Positions 25,979-38,580 are shown, counted from the stretch's first letter. The stretch is 64,000 nt of DNA from Halomonas nitroreducens (GCF_003966155.1 NZ_RXNS01000017.1:1-64000), one strand, 5' to 3'. Translations and numbers: made by a program. Notes: generated by a model from the letters alone, not told the origin.

Positions 25979-27990
25979 TTGACAGTGCTTTCTCGCGTCA
26001 TGCTGCCTGGAGATAGTTCGTTGTCGCCGACAATCCTCTTCACTCGCCTGGCACTGGCCGTGGCCGTGCCTGTCGTCCTGGTGACAGCCACCCTGTCTCT
26101 GATCTTTCAGGCGCACCTTGAAGCCAGGCTCGAGGCTGCCCAGGCGGGTGCCAAGGCGATGCTCGAAGCCGGGCACGCGTCGCTGACACGCGGCATGAAT
26201 GAGAGCCTCAATCATGCCTTGGCCACGGCTGAGCTTCCCAGCCTCAAGCGCTATCTCACCCGCCCAGGAAAAACCCAGCCATCCTATCAGGCGACCACCA
26301 CACCATTGCCGATGAGTCGCTGTCTTCGCTGTTCGAGACCTTGCTGACCCACTATGGGCGCTATACCAAGTTGGTCCTGATCGACCCACAAGGACACGAG
26401 TTGATACGTGTTCGCCACGGCCACCAGCCCCCCAGCAATCACCCGCCCCCTCGCATGCCGCAACTAAGTATTTTCAGGAGGCCATGACACTGTCACCCCG
26501 TGACCTCTACATCTCGCCCCCCCGGCCGCAATCTGCGGTATGACAATGTCGGTGATGGCGTGGTACCCGTGGTCAACATCGCGACGCCGGTGTTCGATGC
26601 CCAGGGGGACCGCAAGGGAGTGTTACTGCTCAGCCTGGATTGGCAGTACCTGACTGCCGGCCTGCACCACGCCATGTCCATCGACGAGGCAGCACAGCCC
26701 CTCCTGGTGGATGCCCAGGGCACTTGGTTGCTGGCCGATCAAGACGGGGCGATGCACTTCGGGAGACATGTTGCAACCGAGTTTCCTGATATTTGGGAGG
26801 TACTCTCGCGGCGCACCCGCGGACAGGCGGATCTCGGGGGTCAGCGGATACTGTTCCAGCTAGAAGACATCCGCACCCAGAACTACCACAGCCAGGCCGG
26901 CAAGGTGCATAGCTTGCCAGGCTATCACCCCTGGCGGCTGGGCATCATGTTCCCCAAACCCACGCTCGGGTCCCTGCTGTCACAGGACCTTGCCCCGCTG
27001 CTGGTCATGGCCCTGCTGTACGGTCTCTGCATCGTCTTTGGCATGTTCTGGGCGCTGAGCAGTTATCGGCAACGATTCCTCAAGCAGCAAGCCCAGCAGT
27101 ACGCGACGGAAGTGCGTGATCTCTATGAACATGCCCCATGCGGTTATCACTCGCTGGATGCCGACGGCCGTATCGTCAAGATGAACCGCACCGAACTCGA
27201 CTGGCTGGGCTATCGTGCCGACGAGGTAATCGGCCAGGCCCACTACCGTGACTTCGTTACCCGCGAGACCCGTGACGCCTTCGAGGCTGCCTTTCAGGAG
27301 GTCCAGGGACAGAACCAGGAAGGATCAACCGAATGCGAACTGATCACCCGGGACGGGGGTAGGCTTCCCGTGGTCATCCAGGCCACGGCCTACACCACTC
27401 GCCATGGTTTCGTACACTCCCGTGCCATGGTCTTCGACCTGAGGGAACGCAAGCAACTGGAAGACACCTTGGCCCGGCAGGCCATGACCGACCCGTTGAC
27501 GGGACTCGGCAATCGGCGCTACCTGCAGGGCCAGGCAGCCATGGAAATCGCCCGCGCCAAGCGCAGCGGGCAGCCACTGAGTCTGATCGCCATCGACCTG
27601 GACCATTTCAAGCACATCAATGACGAGTATGGCCACGATGTGGGTGATAGCGTCTTGCAAGCCTTCGCCAACCAGGCCAGTAAATTGCTGCGCGAGGGAG
27701 ATGTACTGTGTCGGATGGGCGGAGAGGAGTTTGCCGTCCTGCTCCCTAGCACCTCCAGCGCCCAGGCTATGCAGGTCGCCGAACGGTTGCGCAACGTGCT
27801 GGAAACCTCACCGGTTGAGGTCAGTCATGAGGTCACCGAGGACGGCTGGTTACCCTACACCGCGTCTCTGGGCGTGACCCTGGTCATGGCCGAAGAGGCC
27901 TCCCTGAAGCCAGCCATCAAGCGCGCCGACCGGGGGCTGTACGCGGCTAAGGAACAAGGCCGAAACCGGGTGCACTGGCAAGCGGTGTGA
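25979..27990 (+). pseudogene. Frameshifted membrane dCACHE-PAS-GGDEF cyclase
   Basis: The first part (from TTG 25979 or ATG 26000) has a membrane helix near FTRLALAVAVPVVLVTATLS and a periplasmic start. Three frame changes then break the sensor domain: an A-run near 26270, a point near 26465, and a C7 run at 26517-26523. Reading across them restores a continuous dCACHE domain (ILSGDHHTIADESLSSL, then LIDPQGHELIRV, then YFQEAMTLSPRDLYISPP, then RNLRYDNVG). The remainder to 27990 is open: second helix (LLVMALLYGLCIVFGMFWAL), PAS domain and a GGDEF domain with intact GGEEF. The apparent ATG at 26500 is not a natural start. Either decayed, or the assembly has homopolymer errors. Confidence 0.8.
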
Positions 27991-28190
27991 CGAGAGGCGC
28001 GACGCCGGCCACCCCATCACGTCGTGACGGCTCCCCGCCCGCATCAGGGTGTCGCGGAATGTTGCTGAGCGCCCCGACATCCGCTCCCTCAAGGATGCCT
28101 CCACTGCCGGGCCGAACGTCCCCAGAGGCACCCTCGACGACGTCTCGCCCCCTCATGGCACAGCTGGCCACCCGAGCGGGCAGCGAACCA

Positions 28191-29432
28191 TCACTCCTCG
28201 TCGGCCTTGGGCAGCACCCAGTTGAGCACGATGCCGACCAGGGCGGCGAGACTCACGCCCTGCAGGGTGAACTGCCCGTTGCCGAACTGCATGCCGCCGA
28301 TGCCGAAGACCAGGATCAGCGACACCACCACCAGATTGCGCGGCGCAGTCAGGGGCTTGCCGGCGCGCACCAGAGTGTTCATGCCGACCACGGCGATGGA
28401 GCCGAACAGCAGCGTCATGATGCCGCCCATCACCGGCCCGGGAATGGTCTGCAGCACCGCCCCGAGCTTGCCGAAGAAGGACAGCAGGATGGCGATGCAG
28501 GCGGTGGTCACCATGATCCAGGGATTGAAGGCCCGGGTCAGGGTCACCGCCCCGGTGACCTCGGAATAGGTGGTGTTGGGCGGCCCGCCGAACAGTGCCG
28601 CGGCGCTGGTGGCCAGGCCGTCGCCCAGCAGGGTGCGGTGCAGGCCGGGCTTGTCGAGGTAATTGCGGCGAGTCACCGAGCCGATGGCCACCATGTCGCC
28701 GATATGCTCCACCGCCGGGGCGATGGCCACCGGGAGCATGAAGAGGATCGCCGCCCAGTGGAAGCTCGGCGCGACGAAGTCGGGCAGCGCCAGCCAGGCC
28801 GCCTGATGCACGGGCGTAAAATCGACCACGCCCATCAGCACCGCCAGCACGTAGCCGGTGGCGATGCCGCCCATGATCGGCACCAGCCGGATCAGGCCAC
28901 GGCTGAACACCGCCAGCACCAGGGTCACCAGCAGGCTCGCCATGGACAGGAAGATCGCCGGGCCGTAGCCGATGGCCTCGCTGGTCTCGCCGGTGGCCAT
29001 GTCCACCGCCACCGGCGCCAGCGCCAGGCCGATGACCATGATCACCGGCCCCACCACCACCGGGGGCAGCAGGCGGTGCAGCCAGCCGGTGCCCTTGAGG
29101 CGCACCAGTTGCGAGATCGCCACGTAGACCAGGCCTGCCGCCAGCAGACCGCCAAGGGTCGCGGGGATGCCGAAATTGGCCACCGAGCCCTGGATCGGCG
29201 CGATAAAGGCGAAGGACGAGGCCAGAAAGACCGGCACGCTGACCCGGGTCACGCCATGGAAAACCAGGGTGCCGACGCCGGCGGTGAACAGCGCCACATT
29301 GGGGTCGAGGCCGGTGAGCAGCGGCACCAGCACCAGGGCGCCGAAGGCCACGAACAGCATCTGGGCACCGACCAGCAGGGTGCGCACGGGGGAATCGACC
29401 GGCAGGGGGGCGGCCGCCGAGGTATCGGACAT
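28191..29432 (-). CDS. uraA: Uracil/NCS2-family permease UraA
   Basis: About 413 residues with around 12-14 membrane segments. FVAFGALVLVPLLTGLDPNVALFTAG, the central PVAIAPAVEHIGDM with the conserved glutamate, and GGPPNTTYSEVTGAV are signatures of the NCS2 uracil permease branch. It imports uracil with protons. AGGAG lies 8 bases before the ATG at 29432; a longer frame has no such site. The likely partner upp (uracil phosphoribosyltransferase) lies at 44.4 kb rather than adjacent. Confidence 0.9.
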   Translation of the reverse strand: MSDTSAAAPLPVDSPVRTLLVGAQMLFVAFGALVLVPLLTGLDPNVALFTAGVGTLVFHGVTRVSVPVFLASSFAFIAPIQGSVANFGIPATLGGLLAAGLVYVAISQLVRLKGTGWLHRLLPPVVVGPVIMVIGLALAPVAVDMATGETSEAIGYGPAIFLSMASLLVTLVLAVFSRGLIRLVPIMGGIATGYVLAVLMGVVDFTPVHQAAWLALPDFVAPSFHWAAILFMLPVAIAPAVEHIGDMVAIGSVTRRNYLDKPGLHRTLLGDGLATSAAALFGGPPNTTYSEVTGAVTLTRAFNPWIMVTTACIAILLSFFGKLGAVLQTIPGPVMGGIMTLLFGSIAVVGMNTLVRAGKPLTAPRNLVVVSLILVFGIGGMQFGNGQFTLQGVSLAALVGIVLNWVLPKADEE

Positions 29433-29557
29433 GGAATAGGCTCCTGGGCATCGGGCGGTTGACATCGCGCGGCATTCTATCAGCCTCGCCGCGGTTTGGG
29501 TGATCGCCCTGTCCAGGGCGCTCAACGCTCGCCATCCCGGCGTCGACGCCCCCTGGA

Positions 29558-31198
29558 CTAGGTGCCCTCCCCCAGCCGTTCGTCGACCGGCGATGGCGCG
29601 TCGGCGAAATACTCGTCCATGCGCATCTGAGCCTGGTCGCCAAAGAGGATATCGCAGGCCTCGCGCAGCCCCGGCGAGGTGCGGATGGTGTCCTGGGGCA
29701 CCACCAGGGAGATCTTCGAGCGACGCCGCAGGAAGTCCTCGAGCCGGGTGACCATCTCGCGGCGCCGGGTCAGCTTGAGTTCGCCACGCAGGTATTCGGT
29801 CCCCGCGATCAGCACCTCGCCCTGCCGTGGATCCTGGCGGATGTCCTCGAGTACCTCCAGGGCCTGGGTGCCGTAGCGACGCCAGAGCCGCAGGCTCAGC
29901 GGCTCGGAGGCGTGGGCCGCGGTCATGGTATCCAGGTCCATCAGGCGTGCCTGGTGCATGAAGGTCTCGCGCAGCGAGGCAGCGGGCTCGCCGTACCAGC
30001 GATAGTCCGGATGGGGCATTGCCACGCCGAGCCGTTCCACCGCCTCGACCACTTCCTCGCCGACGTTGAGGCAGTCCGTCAGCTTGCCGCCGAAGATGCT
30101 CAGGTGGCGGGCCTCGCGATCGATGTCGATGGCATGCTTGCGCGACAGGTTGAGGAAGTCCCGCTCGCCACCGCTGCTGGGCTTCACCGCCAGCGGCCGC
30201 ACACCACAGCGGGTGGCGATGATATCGGCCGTGCCGAGCGGCGCGTCCAGCGCGAGGCGCTTGTTGATGTTGTCGAGCACGAACTGGATGTCGTCGTCCG
30301 TCACCTCGACCTCGGGCGAGTCGACCCGGGTATCGGTGGTGCCGATGCAGGTGCGCGCGCCCATGGGAATGACGAAGAACAGCCGCCCGTCGTCGGCGAA
30401 GAAGGCCAGCACGCGGCGGTGCTCGGTGAGGCGCGGCACGATCAGGTGGATGCCCTTGGAGAAGACATGCCGGTGCTCGGTCTGCTGGCCCGAGAGGTCG
30501 TTGTGTTGGTCGACCCAGGGGCCGGCGGCATTGATCAGTACCTTCGAGCGGACCTCGAAAGTATCGCCGTCGATGACGTCACGCACCCGGGTCACCCAGA
30601 GCTCCCCTTCCCGACGTGACCCCAGGGACTCGACGTAGTTGGCGGCCACGGCACCGAAGTCCAGGGCGCCGCGCACGAAGTTGAAGACGAAGCGCGCATC
30701 GTTGTCATGCAGGTAGGCATCGGAATACTCGAAACCGCCCAGGGCGTCGCCGGTGTCGATGATCGGTTCCCGAGCCTTGATATCGGAGGCCCTGAGGAAA
30801 TGCGGCCGGCGGGTGAAGCCGCTGCCCATCAGCCAGTAGAGCCAGGTGCCGACCCAGGGGTACAGGGGATGATGGCGAAAGCCCTTGTTGATGGTGGTCA
30901 GAAAGCGAATCTCCTGCACCGTGGAGGGATAGCTCCGGATCAGGTGATTGCGGCTCTTGCAGAGCTTGCGCACCAGGGCGAAGTCGCCACTCTCCATGTA
31001 CTTGATGCCGCCCCACACCAGATTGGAGGAGTGCATGCTGGTGCTGCCGGCGAAATCGCCGCGATCGATCAGCGCGACACGCGCCCCCTTGCCGCTGAGG
31101 GCGGCGGCGGCGGAGGCCCCGTTGATACCGGCGCCGATCACCAGCACGTCGAACTCCGCCTCGGGCAGCTTGCGAAGATTGGTCTGTCGTAGTTGCAT
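29558..31198 (-). CDS. glpD: FAD glycerol-3-phosphate dehydrogenase, copy 1
   Basis: 546 residues. The N-terminal FAD fold FDVLVIGAGINGASAAAAL is followed by the substrate region with SSNLVWGGIKYMESGDFALV, GTTDTRVDSPEVEVTDDDI, and FGGKLTDCLNVGEEV. It oxidises glycerol-3-phosphate to dihydroxyacetone phosphate and passes electrons to the respiratory chain. The SMHSSNLVWGG variant in place of SSASSKLIHGG separates it clearly from the second GlpD at 56.6 kb and fits the branch linked to the glpSTPQUV transporter. It is last in that operon, 146 bp after glpV across a strong hairpin. Confidence 0.9.
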   Translation of the reverse strand: MQLRQTNLRKLPEAEFDVLVIGAGINGASAAAALSGKGARVALIDRGDFAGSTSMHSSNLVWGGIKYMESGDFALVRKLCKSRNHLIRSYPSTVQEIRFLTTINKGFRHHPLYPWVGTWLYWLMGSGFTRRPHFLRASDIKAREPIIDTGDALGGFEYSDAYLHDNDARFVFNFVRGALDFGAVAANYVESLGSRREGELWVTRVRDVIDGDTFEVRSKVLINAAGPWVDQHNDLSGQQTEHRHVFSKGIHLIVPRLTEHRRVLAFFADDGRLFFVIPMGARTCIGTTDTRVDSPEVEVTDDDIQFVLDNINKRLALDAPLGTADIIATRCGVRPLAVKPSSGGERDFLNLSRKHAIDIDREARHLSIFGGKLTDCLNVGEEVVEAVERLGVAMPHPDYRWYGEPAASLRETFMHQARLMDLDTMTAAHASEPLSLRLWRRYGTQALEVLEDIRQDPRQGEVLIAGTEYLRGELKLTRRREMVTRLEDFLRRRSKISLVVPQDTIRTSPGLREACDILFGDQAQMRMDEYFADAPSPVDERLGEGT

Positions 31199-31223
31199 GT
31201 CTGGCCCTTCTTGGAAGCAAAGC

Positions 31224-31253
31224 GGCCCCGCTCGGCCTGCACCGAGCGGGGCC
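31224..31253. terminator. glpV-glpD intergenic hairpin
   Basis: GGCCCCGCTCGG (31224-31235) and CCGAGCGGGGCC (31242-31253) form a perfect 12-bp stem. Minus-strand transcripts reach it after glpV and before glpD. There is only a short T-stretch, so partial termination or mRNA processing that favours the binding-protein transcript is likely. Confidence 0.55.
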
Positions 31254-31344
31254 CTGGGTCCCGTTCAGGCAACCGTTCACACTGCTGTGCTGTCCTGTCG
31301 CTTGCCGACAGGCCGAGGCAGGTCCGTGGACCTGCCCAGCGGGA

Positions 31345-33084
<1,740 letters not shown>

Positions 33085-33131
33085 ATTGACCTCTTCGGTT
33101 GTTGTGCAGGGGTGTTGCAGTTAGCCGTGTG

Positions 33132-33324
33132 CTCGAGCTGGTCCGTCGACAGGTCTGCGAGGGGGCGCTGTGAACCCTTCCCTGGGCGCTACCGACGCCC
33201 TGCGGCGCTCTCGCGTCCCGCTTCGCTTGCAGGGCCGGTGCTGGCCATCCATGGCCAGCCCGTTCGGAGCAGTGCTCCTCACCCCTGGCGTAGGCCCCCT
33301 CTTCGACCTGTCCCCGTCGCCCCT
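33132..33324. repeat. Dispersed MITE-like repeat, copy 2
   Basis: Inverted copy of the element at 15048-15153. The arms CCGTCGACAGGTCTGCGAGG and CCCCTCTTCGACCTGTCCCC are imperfect inverted repeats; the GTGAACCCTTCCCTGGGCGC and TACCGACGCC interior is shared. This copy has roughly 85 extra bases in the middle. It lies inside the glp operon between glpU and glpV, so it may influence operon mRNA. Confidence 0.75.
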
Positions 33325-33394
33325 CGACAACCAATTGCATTGCCCTGGATCGTCGTGGTCGTTCATCCGTGAACGTTCGGTTCCATGCGTGCTG

Positions 33395-33667
33395 TCAGCC
33401 CCAGCGCATCAACACCAGCATCCACAGGATGGAGGCACCCAGGGCGAGCCAGATACTCAGCGGCGTGAACCCCACCACCAGCAGATGGATGTAGGCGGCG
33501 GAGAGCAGGCCGATGAACAGCCGGTCTCCCCGCGTGGTCGCGATCGGCAGGAAGCCCTTGCGCTCGATCGAAGGTGAGGCGACTTCCCAGGCGGTCATGC
33601 CGGCCAGCATGGCCGCGATGGTCGAGAAGAAGATCGTGGTCGGCGTGGTCCAGACCATCCATTCCAT
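33395..33667 (-). CDS. glpU: Small membrane subunit GlpU (DUF2160-like)
   Basis: 90 residues with three hydrophobic segments (about 8-25, 45-62 and 68-86) separated by a basic loop ERKGFLPIATTRGDRLF. This matches the small DUF2160 membrane protein always found in glpSTPQUV operons. Its function is not settled; it probably assists the importer. It begins 12 bp after glpQ. Confidence 0.85.
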   Translation of the reverse strand: MEWMVWTTPTTIFFSTIAAMLAGMTAWEVASPSIERKGFLPIATTRGDRLFIGLLSAAYIHLLVVGFTPLSIWLALGASILWMLVLMRWG

Positions 33668-33679
33668 ATCGCGTCCTCC

Positions 33680-34573
<894 letters not shown>

Positions 34574-34574
34574 G

Positions 34575-35456
34575 TCAGGCCTCCCCATCCTGCTTGTCCT
34601 TTTGCATGTTCATGATCGCGGTGTAGAACACCCAGCTGACGAGCAGGATGATCAGGAAGTAGATCAGCGAGAACGCCGCCGAGGGGCCGAGATCCTGCTG
34701 GCCGATGGCCATGGTGGTCAGCGACTGGCTGAGGAAGGTGGTCGAGCTGCCGGGGCCCCCGCCGGTGAGCACGAAGGGCTCGGCGTAGATCATGAAGGAG
34801 TGCATGAAGCGCAGCAGCACGCCGATCACCAGTACGTTGGTCAGCTTGGGCAGCTGGATGTAGCGGAACACCGCCCACTTCGAGGCCCGGTCGATCCGCG
34901 CGGCCTGGTAGTAGGCATCGGGGATGGAGCGCAGGCCGCTGTAGCAGAGCAGCGCGATCAGCGGCGTCCAGTGCCAGACGTCCATCAGGATGATGGTCGC
35001 CCAGGCATCCACCGGGCTTGCCGTGATGTTGTAGCCGTAGCCCAGCTCGCGCAGGCTCCAGCCCATCAGGCCGATATCGCCGCGGGTGAAGATCTGCCAG
35101 ATGCTGCCCACCACGTTCCAGGGGATCAGTAGCGGCATGGTCACGAGTATCAGCACCGCCGAGGCCTGCCAGCCCTTCTTGGGCATGATCAGGGCGATGC
35201 CGATCCCCAGTGGCACCTCGATGGCCAGCACCGTCAGCGAGAAGGCGAACTGGCGCAGCACCGCGGCCTGCAGGGCCGGGTCGTTGAGCATCTCCTTGAA
35301 CCACTCGGTCCCCGTGAAGAAGCGGGTGTTGGCATCAAAGACATCCTGGACCGAGTAGTTGACCACGGTCATCAGCGGGATGATGGCCGAGAAGGCCACC
35401 AGCAGCAGCATGGGCAGGATCAACCACCATGCGCGGTTGTTGCGGACTTTAGTCAT
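34575..35456 (-). CDS. glpP: Glycerol ABC permease GlpP
   Basis: 293 residues with six membrane segments, MalF-like. The coupling loop is SGLRSIPDAYYQAARIDRAS. A periplasmic loop between helices 1 and 2 carries VQDVFDANTRFFTGTEWF. It forms the transmembrane channel with GlpQ. It overlaps glpT by 8 bp. Confidence 0.9.
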   Translation of the reverse strand: MTKVRNNRAWWLILPMLLLVAFSAIIPLMTVVNYSVQDVFDANTRFFTGTEWFKEMLNDPALQAAVLRQFAFSLTVLAIEVPLGIGIALIMPKKGWQASAVLILVTMPLLIPWNVVGSIWQIFTRGDIGLMGWSLRELGYGYNITASPVDAWATIILMDVWHWTPLIALLCYSGLRSIPDAYYQAARIDRASKWAVFRYIQLPKLTNVLVIGVLLRFMHSFMIYAEPFVLTGGGPGSSTTFLSQSLTTMAIGQQDLGPSAAFSLIYFLIILLVSWVFYTAIMNMQKDKQDGEA

Positions 35457-36549
35457 GGTCGATCTCCACGCGGTATTCGTCGACGTACAGGCCGAGGCGA
35501 TCGTCGGGGAAACGCAGGAAGGCCCGCCCGGTCGGGGTCGGCTGATCCTCCTCGATACGCGCCTTGAGGGCGGTATCGCCGAGCTTGAGGTAGACGATGG
35601 AGTAGGTGCCGAGGTCCTGGGCGTGCTCGACCTCGGCTTCCATGCCGCCCTCCACCGGGGACTGGTGGACCTCGATGAACTCGGGGCGAATGCCCAGCTT
35701 GACGTTGCTCGAGCGGGCAGTGTCGATGGCCCGACGCACGCCCTGCCCCACCGCCAGTGCCGTGTCGCCGGCCATCACCCGGCCATTGCGCAAGGCGACA
35801 TCGAGGAAGTTCATGCCGGGGCTGCCGATGAAGTAGCCCACGAAGGTGTGATTGGGGGTCTCGAACAGCTCGCGCGGGGTGCCGAACTGCACCACCTGCC
35901 CCTCGTACATCACGGCGATCTTGTCGGCGAAGGTGGAGGCCTCGAGCTGGTCATGGGTGACGTAGACCATGGTGATCTCGAAGCGCTGGTGAATCTCCTT
36001 GAGCTTGCGGCGCAGCTTCCACTTGAGCTGGGGGTCGATCACGGTGAGCGGCTCGTCGAAGAGGATCGCCGAGACATCGTCGCGCACCAGCCCACGGCCC
36101 ATGGAGACCTTCTGCTTCTCGTCGGCGGTGAGGTTCTTGGCCTTGCGCTTGAGCTGCGCCGTCAACTCCAGCACGTCGGCGACCTCCATCACCCGCTCGT
36201 GGACCCGCGCCTCGGGGGTCTTCACGTTGCGTAGCGGAAAGGCCAGGTTGTCGTAGACCGTCATGGTGTCGTAGATGACGGGAAACTGGAAAACCTGGGC
36301 GATATTGCGCGCCTCGGGCGGCAGCGCATTGACCCGCTGGCCGTCAAACAGCACGTCACCGCTCGAGGGCTCCAGCAGGCCGGAGATGATATTGAGCAGG
36401 GTCGACTTGCCGCATCCGGAGGGCCCGAGCAGGGCATAGGCCCCGCCCTGGTGCCAGACGTGATCCATCTCGCGGATGGCATAGTCCTCGGGCGAGGCGG
36501 GATCGGCAAGATAGGTATGGGCGAGGGATTTCAGGGTGATCTCGGCCAT
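35449..36549 (-). CDS. glpT: Glycerol ABC ATPase GlpT
   Basis: About 366 residues, MalK-like nucleotide-binding subunit. Walker A GPSGCGKST is normal and Walker B reads AILFDEPLTVID. The ABC signature, usually LSGGQ, is replaced by LTADEKQK, so this subunit contributes one degenerate ATP site in the presumed GlpS-GlpT heterodimer. A C-terminal TOBE-like regulatory domain follows (LGIRPEFIEV). The start at 36549 directly follows the glpS stop. It is not the E. coli GlpT glycerol-3-phosphate antiporter. Confidence 0.9.
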   Translation of the reverse strand: MAEITLKSLAHTYLADPASPEDYAIREMDHVWHQGGAYALLGPSGCGKSTLLNIISGLLEPSSGDVLFDGQRVNALPPEARNIAQVFQFPVIYDTMTVYDNLAFPLRNVKTPEARVHERVMEVADVLELTAQLKRKAKNLTADEKQKVSMGRGLVRDDVSAILFDEPLTVIDPQLKWKLRRKLKEIHQRFEITMVYVTHDQLEASTFADKIAVMYEGQVVQFGTPRELFETPNHTFVGYFIGSPGMNFLDVALRNGRVMAGDTALAVGQGVRRAIDTARSSNVKLGIRPEFIEVHQSPVEGGMEAEVEHAQDLGTYSIVYLKLGDTALKARIEEDQPTPTGRAFLRFPDDRLGLYVDEYRVEIDHD

Positions 36550-36550
36550 C

Positions 36551-37639
36551 TCACATGCCTCCCAGGTGAGTCGGGATATGCACCACGGCGCCCTGCCGGT
36601 CGAAGGCATAGACCTTGTGGGTCGGGAAGTAGAGCGTCACCGGGGCGTCGACCGAAAACTCGTGCACGCCCTCGAGATGCACCGTCATGTGGAAGCGCTC
36701 GTTGTGCACGTGCAGGAAGGTCTCGGAGCCGCTGATCTCGGCCAGGTCGACGATCATCTGCACCTCGATGTCATCCTCGGCCCTGGGCGTGAGCGAGATG
36801 TGCGAGGCCCGCACGCCGAAGCGATATTCCCCCGGGGGTAGCGAGCGCAGGTCGTCGTTGATGGGGAAATGCAGGCGACTGTCGAAGGTGACCTCCGCGC
36901 CGGAGACGATGCCCTCGACGATGTTGATCGGGGGCTCGGAGAACATCTCGGCGGTGAGGATGTCCCGGGGGCGGTGGTAGACGTCCTCGGTGCGGCCATA
37001 CTGCAGCAGTCGCCCCTGGTGGAGAACCGCGGTATTGCCGCCCAGGGCCAGGGCCTCGGCGGGCTCGGTGGTGGCGTAGACGGCGATGCAGTTGCGCTCG
37101 CTGAACACCGCGCGCAACTCCTCACGGAATTCCTCGCGCAGCTTGTAGTCGAGGTTCACCAGCGGCTCGTCGAAGAGCACGATATCGGCGTCCTTGACCA
37201 GCGCGCGGCCCATGGCGGTGCGCTGCTGCTGGCCACCGGACAGCTCCAGGGGCAGGCGGTCGAGGAAGGCCTCGATATGCAGCATCTCGGCGATCTCGCG
37301 GACCCGCCGGTCGATCTCGCGCCGCTCGACCTTGGCCAGCTTGAGCGGCGAGGCGATGTTGTCGTAGACGCTGAGGCTCGAGTAATTGATGAACTGCTGG
37401 TAGACCATCGAGACATTGCGCTTGCGCACCGAGCGGCCGGTGACATCCTCGCCGTCCATCAGCACCCGGCCGCGAGACGGGGTATCGAGGCCGGCCATGA
37501 GGCGCATCAGCGTGGTCTTCCCGGACAGGGTGCGGCCCAGCAGCACGTTGAAGGAACCCGGCTCCAGCTCGAGGCTCAGCCCATCGATGTGCGTCTCGCC
37601 GCCGACCACACGATCGATGTGTTCAAGGATCAGGGACAT
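36551..37639 (-). CDS. glpS: Glycerol ABC ATPase GlpS
   Basis: 362 residues. The Walker A GRTLSGKT departs from the usual GPSGCGKST but keeps the G-x4-GK-T pattern. The signature LSGGQQQR and Walker B IVLFDEPLVNLD are intact, and a TOBE-like C-terminal domain follows. Paired with GlpT, whose signature is degenerate, it would give an asymmetric ATPase dimer. It is the first gene of the operon glpS-T-P-Q-U-V-D. Upstream at 37651-37660 there is CTTTCGTTG, one half of the GlpR-type site seen at glpK. Confidence 0.9.
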   Translation of the reverse strand: MSLILEHIDRVVGGETHIDGLSLELEPGSFNVLLGRTLSGKTTLMRLMAGLDTPSRGRVLMDGEDVTGRSVRKRNVSMVYQQFINYSSLSVYDNIASPLKLAKVERREIDRRVREIAEMLHIEAFLDRLPLELSGGQQQRTAMGRALVKDADIVLFDEPLVNLDYKLREEFREELRAVFSERNCIAVYATTEPAEALALGGNTAVLHQGRLLQYGRTEDVYHRPRDILTAEMFSEPPINIVEGIVSGAEVTFDSRLHFPINDDLRSLPPGEYRFGVRASHISLTPRAEDDIEVQMIVDLAEISGSETFLHVHNERFHMTVHLEGVHEFSVDAPVTLYFPTHKVYAFDRQGAVVHIPTHLGGM

Positions 37640-38230
37640 ACGGTTCTCGGCTTTCGTTGTTGTTGAGGGTATTCGGGAACGACTGAGGGAACCCTAGCCG
37701 AGATTCGGATACCACCACAAATGTAAACAACCGAAAACCGACACCGACCCCTGGATAATGCCGGGCTACCGAATATATACACCTGATTAGTAACGTTTTT
37801 ATGGCTGCATTGAACTTTTGTCCAAGACCGCAATGCTGTGGGTGGGAAACATACGCTCGAGAAGTGAATGCTCGCCAGTGATCGAATTCGAACATAATGA
37901 AGAAACAGCCGAAGAATAGGCCAATGCCAGGGGGGGGGCGCACTGGGCAGTACAGGAAGTGCTGGTACCGCCCCGTCGTCGATCTATGCAGTTTATCGGG
38001 GCTGAAGTGGCGGAGGGGATCCGGGCGGACACCGGTCTGCGGATCAGATCTGTATCGCGAGCCGACCCACAGGCACCCGCAGATCAATGGGCTGGCTGCT
38101 GATCGAGGAGACCATGGCGATTACGCTCTGCGAGGGCGACGGTCTCGCCACCTTGGTGGATGGGACACGCACAGGGAGGGGCTGGACAGGACGCGGCCTG
38201 CCGGCACGAGACCGGTGCGTCTTCCGCGCC
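37640..38230. other. glpS upstream region and decayed island edge
   Basis: It holds the glpS promoter region, including a TTTCGTTG half-site near 37652 and an A+T-rich stretch at 37700-37800, then sequence without a recognisable gene up to the IS21 end. A run of nine G occurs at 37930-37938. I cannot assign the short open frames. Confidence 0.45.
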
Positions 38231-38580
38231 ATCGTGACCGCCCGTTCCGATCTATCGTGACCGACTATTCCGTTTCATCGTGACCGATGTCGACCTGTTT
38301 CCCCGGACTCCGCGGTCACGATGCCGGAATCACCGGCCACGTTCCCGGAATCTCACCTAACTCGCTGGAATGATTCGGTCTTTTACGGCATATCCCTCCT
38401 TTTGCCTTGGCCCCTGGAGGGGACATGCCAGTACCGAGGTTTCCCATGCGAACCATCACCGAGGTGTTGCGCCTCAACTACGACGTCGGCCTCAGCCACG
38501 AGACGATTGCTCGGGCCTGCGGCCTCTCCAAGGGCGTGGTCAGCAAGTACGTCAGCATGGCGCAGGTCGCCGGCGTGACC
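38231..38580 (+). mobile_element. IS21-family end (truncated element)
   Basis: Three direct copies of ATCGTGACCG (38231, 38254, 38277) recur every 23 bp, with an inverted copy CGGTCACGAT at 38313-38322. Such multiple end repeats are the transposase-binding sites of IS21 elements. The start of istA follows in the expected orientation. Everything after about 38580 is unrelated, so the element was cut by recombination; no istB or second end was found. Confidence 0.75.
38425..38580 (+). pseudogene. istA: istA 5' fragment
   Basis: The ATG at 38425, preceded by GGAGGGGAC, begins MPVPRFPMRTITEVLRL and continues through the helix-turn-helix LSHETIARACGLSKGVVSKY, the N-terminus of IS21 IstA. After about 52 residues the homology stops. 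The DDE catalytic domain is absent. Confidence 0.75.

Noticed and set aside
26500..26560. ATG 26500 as the true start of a second cyclase
   Set aside because: The codons after it are an out-of-frame reading of the dCACHE domain; in-frame homology resumes only after the C-run.
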